Source: Flavobacterium swingsii (lineage in GTDB: Bacteria; Bacteroidota; Bacteroidia; Flavobacteriales; Flavobacteriaceae). Taken from it: a DNA stretch of 64,000 bases. Below, in pieces: positions 16,483-24,793 of this stretch. Within the stretch, counting starts at the first letter, position 1; every line of letters begins with the position of its first letter. Below the pieces are notes generated by a model. It was not told where the DNA came from and ran no database searches. It saw only the letters and a program-made list of their open reading frames with translations. The translations under genes and the position numbers were made by a program. Location: contig NZ_FOJT01000002.1 of the NCBI RefSeq assembly GCF_900111965.1, positions 124,001-188,000 on the forward strand. The letters are read 5' to 3'.

Positions 16483-17562
16483 TTATTTTAAATGCACATC
16501 GACATCAACATTCATTCCTGGGCGTAATAATTTTATTTTTGCAGCTTCGTTAGTTGCGTCAAGGCTTATTTTTACAGGTAAACGTTGTATGGTTTTTACG
16601 AAATTTCCTGTGGCATTATCTGGAGGCAGAATAGAAAAACGAGCTCCCGTTGCTGGTGAAAAAGAAGTTATTGTTCCGTTGAAATCTGTATCAGGAAACG
16701 CATCTACTTTTACGGTTACTTTCTGACCTTCGACCATTTTGCTTAATTGAGTTTCTTTGAAATTAGCAATTACCCAAACTTCTTGATTGTTGATGATATA
16801 AAATAATGACTGTCCAGGTTGAATAAATTGCCCTGGTTGAACCGCTATTTTAGATACTTGTCCGTCGATTGAAGCTGTAACAACAGTGTAATTTAAGTTC
16901 AGTTTTGCAGCATCTAAAACTGCTTGTGCGCGTTTTATGTTTGCAGCAGATACTTCTGCTTGTTTTGATGACACATTAGATCTTGATGATGCTACATTTC
17001 GTTGATAATTAGAGGCGTTTTGTTGTTCTTGCAAAATTCGCAATTGGCTTTGTGCTTCTAATTTTGTTGCTTCGGCTTGTTCGAATTGTTGTTTGGTAAT
17101 CGAATGATTTTTGTACAAATTATTGTATCGTTCGTAATCATTCGTTGCTCTGTTTAATCTGATTTTTGCAGTTTCGATGCTTCCGCTTGCAGATTGAACA
17201 TTTGCATCGGATACTGAAACATTTGCTTGTGCTGTTCCGATATCTGCTTTTGAAACGGCATAACCTTGTTCGGCACCAATTAAAGCTGCTTTAGCTTCTT
17301 CTACTTTTATGATATAATCTCTGTTATCGATAGTAAATAGGGTATCGCCTTTCTTTACAAATTGATTGTCTTGTACAAATACTTTAGTAATATAACCTGA
17401 AACTCTAGGAATTATAGGATTCATGTTTTTTTCAATCTGAGCATCATCAGTCGTTTCGTGAGCTAACGAATGAATGTATTTGTAAATTCCGTAAGTACCA
17501 CCTACTAGTAGTAAAACCCCGAAAATAAGTATGAATCTGTTGTTTGTTTTTTTCTTTTCCAT
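16483..17562 (-). CDS. emrA: HlyD/EmrA-family periplasmic adaptor
   Basis: Membrane-fusion protein linking the EmrB-like pump with a TolC-like channel. A single N-terminal membrane helix (FILIFGVLLLVGGTYGIYKYI) is followed by the beta-barrel/lipoyl half (TTDDAQIEKNMNPIIPRVSGYITKVFV, then VKKGDTLFTIDNRDY), a long alpha-helical hairpin around residues 95-215, and the return lipoyl half (ASIDGQVSKIAVQPGQFIQPGQ). 359 residues, normal length. It lies 13 bp downstream of the tolC-like gene in the same operon. Confidence 0.9.
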   Translation of the reverse strand: MEKKKTNNRFILIFGVLLLVGGTYGIYKYIHSLAHETTDDAQIEKNMNPIIPRVSGYITKVFVQDNQFVKKGDTLFTIDNRDYIIKVEEAKAALIGAEQGYAVSKADIGTAQANVSVSDANVQSASGSIETAKIRLNRATNDYERYNNLYKNHSITKQQFEQAEATKLEAQSQLRILQEQQNASNYQRNVASSRSNVSSKQAEVSAANIKRAQAVLDAAKLNLNYTVVTASIDGQVSKIAVQPGQFIQPGQSLFYIINNQEVWVIANFKETQLSKMVEGQKVTVKVDAFPDTDFNGTITSFSPATGARFSILPPDNATGNFVKTIQRLPVKISLDATNEAAKIKLLRPGMNVDVDVHLK

Positions 17563-17575
17563 TATGATGAAATAT

Positions 17576-18901
17576 TTAGTTTTTAGATAAATAGAATGAG
17601 TTGATTAGTTTTCCAGAAGCAAATTGCAATTGGTAATATTTTAAAGCAATGTCCGCTTGCGATAACGCTAGATTTATTTTGGTTTGTAGTTGTTGCACAT
17701 CAGCTTCTAATAAATCATTAGTAGTAGATAAACTGTTGTCGTATTTGTCTTTTACAATTCGGTAATTTTCAGTTGCTTGTTCGACAGCTTGTGTGTAAAC
17801 TCCATTTTGTTTTAAAGAAAGGTTGTAGTTTTCTTGAGCTTCATGTGTTTCTTCTTTTATTTTATTTGTTAAAATAGAAACCGCTGTTTTGGTTTGTTCC
17901 GCTTTGCTTTTGGCCAATTTTACTTCTTTACCATTTTTGAAAATCGAAGCCAAATCATAACTCAATCCAACGCCAATATTCATCGCATTTGTCACAGTCA
18001 TCACATCTTTCAAATCGAAAGCAATATAACCGCCCACTAATGCTAACGATGGATAATAACCACTTTTTGCTATTTTTATACCAGCTTCTGAAGCTTTTTG
18101 TTGGTAACTTAAGGCTTCCAAATCGCCTCTTTTGGCTTCAGTTACAAGACCTTGATTCTTTGCCATATCACTTTTTACGGTTTCAATATCAATATCTATT
18201 TGAGTATTTTCTGGCAATTGCAAAAGGGTAGCCAATTGGTAGTTAATAATATTTGCATTTTTCTTAGCAGTATCTAACGAAAGTTGAATATTAGATTCTT
18301 GTAATTGTGATTTCAATAAATCATTTCGAGCCATTAATCCGTTGTCTACCATTGCCGAAAAATCTTTGGTACGTTGTTGGGCACTTTTCAAATTGTCTTC
18401 GATAAGTGTCGCTGTTTGTTGTGATTGAAATAATTTAGCAAACAATTCGACTACATAAATACTTAATTGTTCTTTTGTATTTGCAGCGTTTGCTGTTTCG
18501 GCTTTGTATAAATTTTCTGAAGCAGAAATACTGTTTTTTAACTTAAATCCATTAAAAATCGGCATAGAAACATTGGCTTGACCTAAAAATAATTGACTCA
18601 CTTTAATAGGAGACGAACCTTCGCTAGAAGAACCACCCATTTTAATTTTCGAATCAATATTGGCATCTGTTAGTTGCAAAAATTGTCCCGAAATTTTCAA
18701 ACTCGGATATTGGTTATTTTTCATGGTTTCCATTTCCAATTTAGAAGTGTTTACTTTCATATTGGCTAATACAGCTTCATTACTATTAGTTGTGACTAAC
18801 GAAATGGCTTCTTTGAGAGAGAGGATTTTTCTTTCTTGCGCATATCCAAAAGTTACTCCCAAAAAAGAAATGACAATTAATATTCTTGCTCTAATTTTCA
18901 T
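17576..18901 (-). CDS. tolC: TolC-family outer-membrane efflux channel
   Basis: A 441-residue outer-membrane factor with signal peptide (ILIVISFLGVTFGYAQ). It shows the two-fold helical repeat of TolC proteins: LSLKEAISLVTTNSNEAVLANMKV near the start, and long coiled-coil stretches such as AEQTKTAVSILTNKIKEETHEAQENYNLSLKQ and LLEADVQQLQTKINLALSQADIALKYYQLQ near the end. It forms the exit duct for the HlyD/EmrB system. Its start overlaps the last 11 bp of the tetR-like gene, implying coupled translation. Confidence 0.9.
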   Translation of the reverse strand: MKIRARILIVISFLGVTFGYAQERKILSLKEAISLVTTNSNEAVLANMKVNTSKLEMETMKNNQYPSLKISGQFLQLTDANIDSKIKMGGSSSEGSSPIKVSQLFLGQANVSMPIFNGFKLKNSISASENLYKAETANAANTKEQLSIYVVELFAKLFQSQQTATLIEDNLKSAQQRTKDFSAMVDNGLMARNDLLKSQLQESNIQLSLDTAKKNANIINYQLATLLQLPENTQIDIDIETVKSDMAKNQGLVTEAKRGDLEALSYQQKASEAGIKIAKSGYYPSLALVGGYIAFDLKDVMTVTNAMNIGVGLSYDLASIFKNGKEVKLAKSKAEQTKTAVSILTNKIKEETHEAQENYNLSLKQNGVYTQAVEQATENYRIVKDKYDNSLSTTNDLLEADVQQLQTKINLALSQADIALKYYQLQFASGKLINSFYLSKN

Positions 18902-19514
18902 AAACTAAAAGTGCTTTAATGGTTTGTTGTATGTGTTTTGTTAAATCGTTATAGATGTAATTATCAAAATCTTCAGGAGTTTTCAAATTAAACAAATCGG
19001 CATAAAAAGGTTTATTCATCTGAAAATGAAAATAAGTCCCCATAATTGTTGGAGGGATTAAGACAATGTTGATATTTTTTGTAAATAAACCTTGAGACTG
19101 TCCTTCTTCAATGATGTTTTTAAGAATTCCTAAATTGTATCTTTTGACTTCATTAAAAGCTTCATAATTAATATCTCTTTTTTTAGAAGTAATTTCGAAA
19201 TGAATAATCTGATACATCCCACAATTTTTGTTAATTCTGGTAATGTATAATTCGATTAATTTGTCAATTTTTTCAAAAGGAGTTAAGCTTTCTTTGTAAA
19301 GATTTTCTATTTGTAATTGTAATCCAGAAATTCGGTTGATAATTAAGGCTTCCAGTAATTTTTCTTTCGAACCAAAATAATAGGAAATCATTGCAATATT
19401 AATGTTTGCTTCTTTAGCGATATCTCTTATTGATGTTCCGTCGAAACCATGTTCCGAAAACAGCTTTTCGGCTACTAAAAGAATTTCAATTTGTTTGTCA
19501 TTAAAATCGGTCAT
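18891..19514 (-). CDS. TetR-family repressor of the efflux operon
   Basis: A 207-residue regulator with the TetR N-terminal HTH (AEKLFSEHGFDGTSIRDIAKEANINIAMISYYFGSKEKLLEAL, residues about 15-57) and a helical ligand domain that is not conserved. First gene of the operon with tolC, hlyD and emrB. A tandem 16-bp repeat upstream (19544-19576) is a probable operator, so autoregulation is likely, with the efflux genes induced when a substrate binds. The ligand is unknown. Confidence 0.9.
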   Translation of the reverse strand: MTDFNDKQIEILLVAEKLFSEHGFDGTSIRDIAKEANINIAMISYYFGSKEKLLEALIINRISGLQLQIENLYKESLTPFEKIDKLIELYITRINKNCGMYQIIHFEITSKKRDINYEAFNEVKRYNLGILKNIIEEGQSQGLFTKNINIVLIPPTIMGTYFHFQMNKPFYADLFNLKTPEDFDNYIYNDLTKHIQQTIKALLVYEN

Positions 19515-19543
19515 GAGTATTGATTTTTAAAATCGATACAAAT

Positions 19544-19576
19544 TTAAACGTTTGTTTAAATTAAACGTTTGTTTAA
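19544..19576. promoter_or_regulatory. tandem operator-like repeats before the tetR gene
   Basis: TTAAACGTTTGTTTAA occurs twice (19544-19559 and 19561-19576) with a 17-bp period. Each copy is a near palindrome. The first lies 30 bp upstream of the tetR ATG at 19514, where a TetR dimer could block the promoter. Confidence 0.65.
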
Positions 19577-19640
19577 TTTTTATTTAACATTTTTTTAACA
19601 AAATATTTTTAACCTTTTTTAAACTTAGAAAAAGGTTTTT

Positions 19641-20402
19641 TTAAAGAATTTTAGAAACAAATTTTTCAATGCTGGAAACTCCATTTTCTGTCAAATTTTT
19701 TATAAAAGCGCTACCAATAATTGCCCCTTTTCCAAATTTTGTAGCTTGACTGAAAGTTTCTTTATTGCTAATTCCGAAACCTACAATTTGTGAATTTTTA
19801 AGATTCATTTCTGAAATTCTTTTGAAATAATTGGTTTGAATATCCCCAAATCCAGTAGAGCTTCCAGTTACAGAAGCCGAAGAAACCATATAAATAAATC
19901 CATTAGAAACAGAATCGATATATCTAATTCGTTCTTCGGAAGTTTGAGGGGTAATTAGAAACACATTTATTAAGCCATATTTCTCGAAAGTTTCTTTGTA
20001 GTTTTCTGCATAAATATCGACTGGTAAATCTGGAATTATAAGTCCGTCGATTCCTATCTCTTCGCATTTTTTGCAAAAATCTTCTATTCCGTATTGTAAA
20101 ATTGGGTTGAAATATCCCATAATGATTAGCGGAATTTGTACCGATTGGCGAATATTTTCTAATTGTTCGAAAAGTAATTTTGTGGTCATTCCGTTTTCTA
20201 GAGCTTTAGTCGAACTTTCTTGAATAGTTGGTCCATCGGCTAATGGATCGCTAAATGGTAAACCAATTTCAATCATATCTACTCCAGATTTTTCTAAATC
20301 TTGAATAATCTGAACGGTATCATTTAGGTTTGGATATCCTGCCGAAAAATAAATGGAAAGTATCTTTTTGTCTTCTTGTAATTTTTGATTTATTCTGTTC
20401 AT
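19641..20402 (-). CDS. trpA: tryptophan synthase alpha subunit
   Basis: Cleaves indole-3-glycerol phosphate to indole, which is channelled to TrpB. The 253-residue TIM barrel shows the family signature EIGLPFSDPLADGPTIQ with the catalytic Glu, IIMGYFNPILQYG, DGLIIPDLP with the catalytic Asp, and GFGISNKE at the phosphate site. Last gene of the trp operon, 2 bp after trpB. No dedicated terminator hairpin was seen downstream, only A/T-rich sequence to about 19600. Confidence 0.95.
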   Translation of the reverse strand: MNRINQKLQEDKKILSIYFSAGYPNLNDTVQIIQDLEKSGVDMIEIGLPFSDPLADGPTIQESSTKALENGMTTKLLFEQLENIRQSVQIPLIIMGYFNPILQYGIEDFCKKCEEIGIDGLIIPDLPVDIYAENYKETFEKYGLINVFLITPQTSEERIRYIDSVSNGFIYMVSSASVTGSSTGFGDIQTNYFKRISEMNLKNSQIVGFGISNKETFSQATKFGKGAIIGSAFIKNLTENGVSSIEKFVSKIL

Positions 20403-20404
20403 TT

Positions 20405-21586
20405 CTATAATTTAAAATAATCGATATAAGTGTTCAAATCTTTGTCGCCGCGACCTGATAAATTGATGACTACAATATCGGCCGTTTTGAATTTTTTCTT
20501 ATCTAAAACGGCAAAGGCATGAGCGCTTTCTATAGCGGGAATAATGCCTTCGGTTTGAGACATTTTTATGCCCCAATTCATAGCTTCATCGTCTGTAATA
20601 GAGATAAATTCGGCCCTTTTTGTTTCGAATAAATGGGCGTGCATGGGACCAACTCCGGGATAATCTAATCCTGCGGAAATAGAATAGGGTTCGGTAATTT
20701 GTCCGTCAGGACTTTGCATTAACAGTGTTTTACTTCCGTGAATAATCCCGATTTTGCCTAATGCTGAGGTGGCAGCACTTTCGCCAGAATCGATACCTTT
20801 TCCAGCGGCTTCGACAGCAATTATGTTTACTTCTTTTTCATCAAGAAAATGATAGAAAGTACCTGCTGCATTGCTTCCACCACCTACACAAGCAATGACA
20901 TAATCAGGGTTTTCTTGGCCTTCTTTTTCGAGTAATTGTGCTTTTATTTCTTCTGAAATTACACTTTGGAAACGCGCCACCATATCTGGATACGGATGCG
21001 GACCAACTACGGATCCGATAATATAATAAGTATCTATTGGGTTGTTTATCCAATCTCGAATGGCTTCGTTTGTAGCGTCTTTTAGGGTTTTTGAACCTGA
21101 AGTTGCGGGACGAACTTCAGCACCTAACATTTTCATTCTGGCTACGTTTGGTGCTTGGCGTTTGATGTCGATTTCACCCATATAAACAATGCATTGCAAA
21201 CCCATGAGTGCGCAAACGGTAGCAGTTGCAACGCCATGTTGTCCTGCACCTGTTTCGGCAATAATACGGGTTTTTCCCAATCGTTTTGCTAATAGAATTT
21301 GTCCAATCGTATTATTCACTTTGTGTGCGCCTGTATGACACAAATCTTCTCTTTTTAGATAAATTTTTGTGTTGTATTCTTTTGATAATCGCTCGGCAAA
21401 ATAGAGTGGAGTAGGGCGACCTACATAATCTTTTAACAGTTCGTGAAATTCTTTTTGGAAGGATTTATCGGCTGTTATTTTGAGATAATTTTGTCTTAAT
21501 TCTTCTACATTTGGATAGAGCATTTCGGGAATATAAGCTCCTCCAAAATTGCCGTAAAATCCTTTTTCGTTAACGTGAAAACTCAT
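20405..21586 (-). CDS. trpB: tryptophan synthase beta subunit
   Basis: PLP enzyme joining indole and serine to tryptophan. 393 residues with [12 protein letters not shown] at the N-terminus, the PLP-binding Lys89 in [22 protein letters not shown], the phosphate loop GGGSNAAG, and a conserved HAFAVLD segment. Length and motifs match TrpB1. It lies between trpF and trpA in the operon. Confidence 0.97.
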   Translation of the reverse strand: MSFHVNEKGFYGNFGGAYIPEMLYPNVEELRQNYLKITADKSFQKEFHELLKDYVGRPTPLYFAERLSKEYNTKIYLKREDLCHTGAHKVNNTIGQILLAKRLGKTRIIAETGAGQHGVATATVCALMGLQCIVYMGEIDIKRQAPNVARMKMLGAEVRPATSGSKTLKDATNEAIRDWINNPIDTYYIIGSVVGPHPYPDMVARFQSVISEEIKAQLLEKEGQENPDYVIACVGGGSNAAGTFYHFLDEKEVNIIAVEAAGKGIDSGESAATSALGKIGIIHGSKTLLMQSPDGQITEPYSISAGLDYPGVGPMHAHLFETKRAEFISITDDEAMNWGIKMSQTEGIIPAIESAHAFAVLDKKKFKTADIVVINLSGRGDKDLNTYIDYFKL

Positions 21587-21605
21587 TGTTTTAAAGTTTA
21601 TATGT

Positions 21606-22211
21606 TTAAAATTTCAAGTTGTTTTTGAAACTTTTTAATAATTCAATATTTTTTAATCCTGCTTCGATTTCAAATTTGCTGTTTACATCGATGGCGTAAA
21701 TGGGTAAATTTAGTTCCTTAATATTTTCTATTTCTTCGATTCCGATGCCACCAGAAAGGAAAAATGGTTTTTGTGATTTGTATTTTTCTAGAATTTGCCA
21801 ATTGAAAGTGATTCCGTTTCCGCCAGGTAATTTGCCTTTGGTATCGAATAGAAAATAATCGCAAACATTTTCAAACGGTTCTAATTCTGAAAAATTAAAG
21901 TCATCATTTACAGAAAAAACTTTAATGATTTCGATAGTTGATTTTTTTAATTTTTTGCAAAATTCTGGATTTTCATTTCCGTGTAATTGAATAATGTCCA
22001 AATCATATTTCTTTATTCTAAAAGTAATTTCTTCTAAAGTTGCATCTACAAAAACTCCCACTTTTTTTATTGATTTATTAATTTTAGGGATTTCTCCGTC
22101 AAAATAGCGACTGGATTTCTTCCAGAAAATAAATCCAAGAAAATCTGGAAGTAATTGGCTTACTTCGAGAATGTTTTCGGGATATTTCATTCCGCAGATT
22201 TTGATTTTCAT
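21606..22211 (-). CDS. trpF: phosphoribosylanthranilate isomerase
   Basis: Amadori rearrangement of phosphoribosylanthranilate, third step of the branch. 201 residues, TIM barrel, with the N-terminal [11 protein letters not shown] (catalytic Cys), [35 protein letters not shown]-like [11 protein letters not shown] and the terminal [16 protein letters not shown]. Encoded between trpC and trpB. A 35-bp palindromic repeat separates it from trpC and overlaps the trpC stop. Confidence 0.95.
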   Translation of the reverse strand: MKIKICGMKYPENILEVSQLLPDFLGFIFWKKSSRYFDGEIPKINKSIKKVGVFVDATLEEITFRIKKYDLDIIQLHGNENPEFCKKLKKSTIEIIKVFSVNDDFNFSELEPFENVCDYFLFDTKGKLPGGNGITFNWQILEKYKSQKPFFLSGGIGIEEIENIKELNLPIYAIDVNSKFEIEAGLKNIELLKSFKNNLKF

Positions 22212-22225
22212 TGTTTTAGATTTTT

Positions 22226-22260
22226 TAACCCTTCCAGAGTTTTAAACTCTGGAAGGGTTA
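22226..22260. repeat. 35-bp palindrome overlapping the end of trpC
   Basis: Two perfect 17-bp arms (TAACCCTTCCAGAGTTT) around a single base. The TAA stop codon of trpC (22244-22242) is formed by the palindrome centre, and the last residues of TrpC are encoded by one arm. Same 17-1-17 design as the palindromes in repeat copies A and B, but a different sequence. Confidence 0.85.
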
Positions 22261-23042
22261 GTCTGTAATAAATTTATAAATTCACTAGCGCTTTTTCCTG
22301 GATTATCTGTTTTCATAAAGTTTTCACCAATAAGAAATCCTTTATAACCATAAGTTTTTAATTCATTGATGGCTTCGATTGATGAAATCCCGCTTTCGGA
22401 AATTTTCACAAATTCATTAGGAATTTCTGAAGCTAGTTCTTTGCTGAAATCTAAACTGACTTCGAATGTTTTGAGATTGCGATTGTTTACACCAATCATG
22501 TCTAAAGTTGGCATAATTGACTTTTGTAATTCTTCTAGATTATGAACTTCTAACAAAACTTCTAAACCTAGCGATTGGGCAAATTCGGATAAGTTTTTAA
22601 TTTCTTCACGAGTTAAAACTGCTGCGATGAGCAAAATTAAATCGGCTCCATGTGCTTTTGCTTCTAGTATTTGATATTCATCAATAATAAATTCTTTTCG
22701 CAAAAGCGGAATGTTTACCGAAGCTCTTGCTAACAATAAATCATCTAATGAACCACCAAAATATTTTCCGTCTGTTAAAACAGAAATTCCGCAAACACCA
22801 GCATTTTGATACCCTTTTACAACTTCTTCTACCGAAAAACTATAATTTATTTCCGCTTTAGATGGAGAACGTCTTTTATGTTCAGCAATAATTCCAGAAT
22901 TACTATTTCGTAACATTTTGCTCAAAGAAATGGTTCTGCTTCCAAAAAGTATTGAATTTTCTAATTGTGAAACTGGAATTATCGACTTTTTGAGTGCAAT
23001 TTCATTTCTTTTGTCGAAGATGATTTTATCTAAAATATTCAT
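22242..23042 (-). CDS. trpC: indole-3-glycerol-phosphate synthase
   Basis: Decarboxylative ring closure of CdRP to indole-3-glycerol phosphate. 266 residues with the family motifs IIAEHKRRSPSKAEI (catalytic Lys), ISVLTDGKYFGGS, LLRKEFIIDEYQI, EVHNLEEL, GVNNRNLKTF, ISESGI and GFLIGENFM. Separate from trpF, unlike the enteric fusion. The final NPSRV and the stop lie in a palindromic repeat, so the native C-terminus has probably been replaced. Starts 2 bp after the trpD stop. Confidence 0.95.
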   Translation of the reverse strand: MNILDKIIFDKRNEIALKKSIIPVSQLENSILFGSRTISLSKMLRNSNSGIIAEHKRRSPSKAEINYSFSVEEVVKGYQNAGVCGISVLTDGKYFGGSLDDLLLARASVNIPLLRKEFIIDEYQILEAKAHGADLILLIAAVLTREEIKNLSEFAQSLGLEVLLEVHNLEELQKSIMPTLDMIGVNNRNLKTFEVSLDFSKELASEIPNEFVKISESGISSIEAINELKTYGYKGFLIGENFMKTDNPGKSASEFINLLQTNPSRV

Positions 23043-23044
23043 TT

Positions 23045-24037
23045 TTATAAACTTAATTGTTGTAATTTTTTCAGAGCTTCTAATCCTTTTCCTGATAACA
23101 AACTTTCTTTGGCTAATTCGAATCCTTGTTTCGGCGTTAGATTATTTACTGTTGCAATCGCCATTCCGGCATTGGCACAAACGACATTGTTTTGTGCTTC
23201 GGTTCCTTTTCCTGAAATAATAATGAGAAACATTTGCGCCGATTCTTCTATGGTTGTTCCGCCTTGAATATCTGTTTGTGATAAAATATTCACCCCAAAA
23301 TCTTCTGGTTTTAGCATTCCTTCCATTTTATTGGTAATGGTTTTGGTGTTTCCGGTTAAAGAAATTTCGTCATAACCATCTAAACTGTGTAAAATAGTGT
23401 AGTTGGTTTCGGTATTTTGATATAAATAACTGTACATTCTTGCCAATTCGAGATTGAAAACACCAACCAATTGGTTTTTAGGAAAACTCGGATTGACCAT
23501 TGGCCCCAACATATTAAAAAAAGTTTTTACAGCGAGTTCTTTTCTTATTGGTGCTACGTTTTTCATAGCTGGATGAAATAAAGGTGCATGCAAAATACAA
23601 ATCCCAGCTTGGTCGATGCATTTTTCTAAATAATCTTTGTCGTTACTGAATTTTACACCCAAATTTTCCATAACATTACTTGAACCAGAAATAGAAGAAA
23701 CGCCGTAATTTCCGTGTTTTGCAACTTTTATCCCAGCTCCTGCAGTTACGAATGAAGCCAATGTTGAAATGTTGAAAGTGTCTTTTCCGTCGCCACCAGT
23801 TCCGCACAAATCGATGGTGTTATAAGCAGATAAATCGATGGAGATGCACAATTCTAATAATGCTTCTCGGAATCCTGCGAGCTCATCGATAGTGATATTT
23901 CGCATCATATAAACGGTTAAGAAACTGGCTATTTGACTCGGATTGTAACTTCCGTTAGAAATATTGATCAATATATTTTTTGCTTCCTGTTTAGAAAGCG
24001 TTTCGTGGTTGATGAGTCTGTTGAGTATATTTTTCAT
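23045..24037 (-). CDS. trpD: anthranilate phosphoribosyltransferase
   Basis: Transfers phosphoribose from PRPP to anthranilate. About 330 residues with ETLSKQEAKNIL, the PRPP loop DLCGTGGDGKDTFNIST, KHGNYGVSS, FFNMLGPMVNP and the late GKGLEALKKL. ATG 24037 starts the conserved domain; the frame is open 27 codons further to 24118, but those codons run through an intergenic repeat and are not TrpD-like. Lies between trpG and trpC. Confidence 0.95.
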   Translation of the reverse strand: MKNILNRLINHETLSKQEAKNILINISNGSYNPSQIASFLTVYMMRNITIDELAGFREALLELCISIDLSAYNTIDLCGTGGDGKDTFNISTLASFVTAGAGIKVAKHGNYGVSSISGSSNVMENLGVKFSNDKDYLEKCIDQAGICILHAPLFHPAMKNVAPIRKELAVKTFFNMLGPMVNPSFPKNQLVGVFNLELARMYSYLYQNTETNYTILHSLDGYDEISLTGNTKTITNKMEGMLKPEDFGVNILSQTDIQGGTTIEESAQMFLIIISGKGTEAQNNVVCANAGMAIATVNNLTPKQGFELAKESLLSGKGLEALKKLQQLSL

Positions 24038-24043
24038 TTTTAA

Positions 24044-24085
24044 TGGCACGCAGATGACGTTGATTTTAGCTGATTTACACGGTTT
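24044..24085. repeat. intergenic repeat between trpG and trpD
   Basis: On the minus strand the stretch includes AATCAACGTCATCTGCGTGCC, a phrase of the kind that recurs between genes in Bacteroidota. It fills most of the trpG-trpD gap. A single copy lies in the window, so the repeat status rests on memory of related genomes. Confidence 0.4.
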
Positions 24086-24102
24086 CTTTAAACTTGAATT
24101 AT

Positions 24103-24669
24103 TTAATTTGTAACCCAATTTTCTAATATTTTTTTACCGTTTGGTGTGAGTACACTTTCTGGGTGAAATTGTACGCCACGAACATCATAAGTTTTGTGAC
24201 GTAAAGACATGATTTGCCCGTTTTCATCGGTTGATGTGATTTCTAAAACATCTGGAAAATCATCAGTATTAACAACCCACGAATGATAACGTCCTACTTC
24301 GATTTGTTTTTCTAAACCATCAAAAAGACTTTCATTATCAACAAGAATATTCACATTTGTAGCTACGCCGTGATATACTTTTTCAAGATTAATTAGGCTT
24401 CCGCCAAAAACTTCTCCAATGGCTTGTTGTCCCAAACAAACACCCAAAATACTTTTTGTAGCAGCATACGTTTTGATAACTTCTTTGAGCAAACCAGCTT
24501 CATCAGGAATTCCTGGACCTGGAGAAAGTAATATTTTGTCGAAATTTTTTATTTCATCAATATCGAATTCATCGTTGCGATATACGGTTACTTCGCAGTT
24601 TAAATCTTCGAGATAATGTACTAAATTGTATGTAAAACTATCGTAATTGTCTATGACTAGTATATTCAT
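24103..24669 (-). CDS. trpG: anthranilate synthase component II (glutamine amidotransferase)
   Basis: Supplies ammonia from glutamine to TrpE. ATG 24669 (MNILVIDNYDSFTYN) is the family start; the nine upstream codons come from a repeat. Class I amidotransferase triad: Cys78 in GVCLGQQ, and His/Glu in VQFHPES near the C-terminus. Oxyanion stretch LLSPGPGIPDEAG at about 48-59. About 188 residues. Separate gene between trpE and trpD. It could also serve p-aminobenzoate synthesis, as in other bacteria with a single amidotransferase. Confidence 0.93.
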   Translation of the reverse strand: MNILVIDNYDSFTYNLVHYLEDLNCEVTVYRNDEFDIDEIKNFDKILLSPGPGIPDEAGLLKEVIKTYAATKSILGVCLGQQAIGEVFGGSLINLEKVYHGVATNVNILVDNESLFDGLEKQIEVGRYHSWVVNTDDFPDVLEITSTDENGQIMSLRHKTYDVRGVQFHPESVLTPNGKKILENWVTN

Positions 24670-24793
24670 AATGTTCAATGTCAATGTCAATATCAAAAAT
24701 CAATATCAACTAATTATTTTTTAAATTTTAAATTTAATTCAATTTCAAAATCAGTTTTTTATTGTTATTGATTTTTGAAATTGAAATTGTTAT
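24670..24793. other. trpE-trpG intergenic region with AT-rich repeats
   Basis: A 124-bp spacer inside the trp operon made of short degenerate units of the TCAATNTCAA type near 24676-24712, followed by A/T runs. No open frame, promoter or clear terminator is seen. Confidence 0.4.

Noticed and set aside
19544-19576. Tandem repeat as a CRISPR fragment
   Set aside because: Only two units with a 1-bp spacer and no cas genes; position before tetR fits an operator.
23045-24118. Long form of TrpD starting at 24118
   Set aside because: The extra 27 codons translate an intergenic repeat and the end of trpG; ATG 24037 matches the family.
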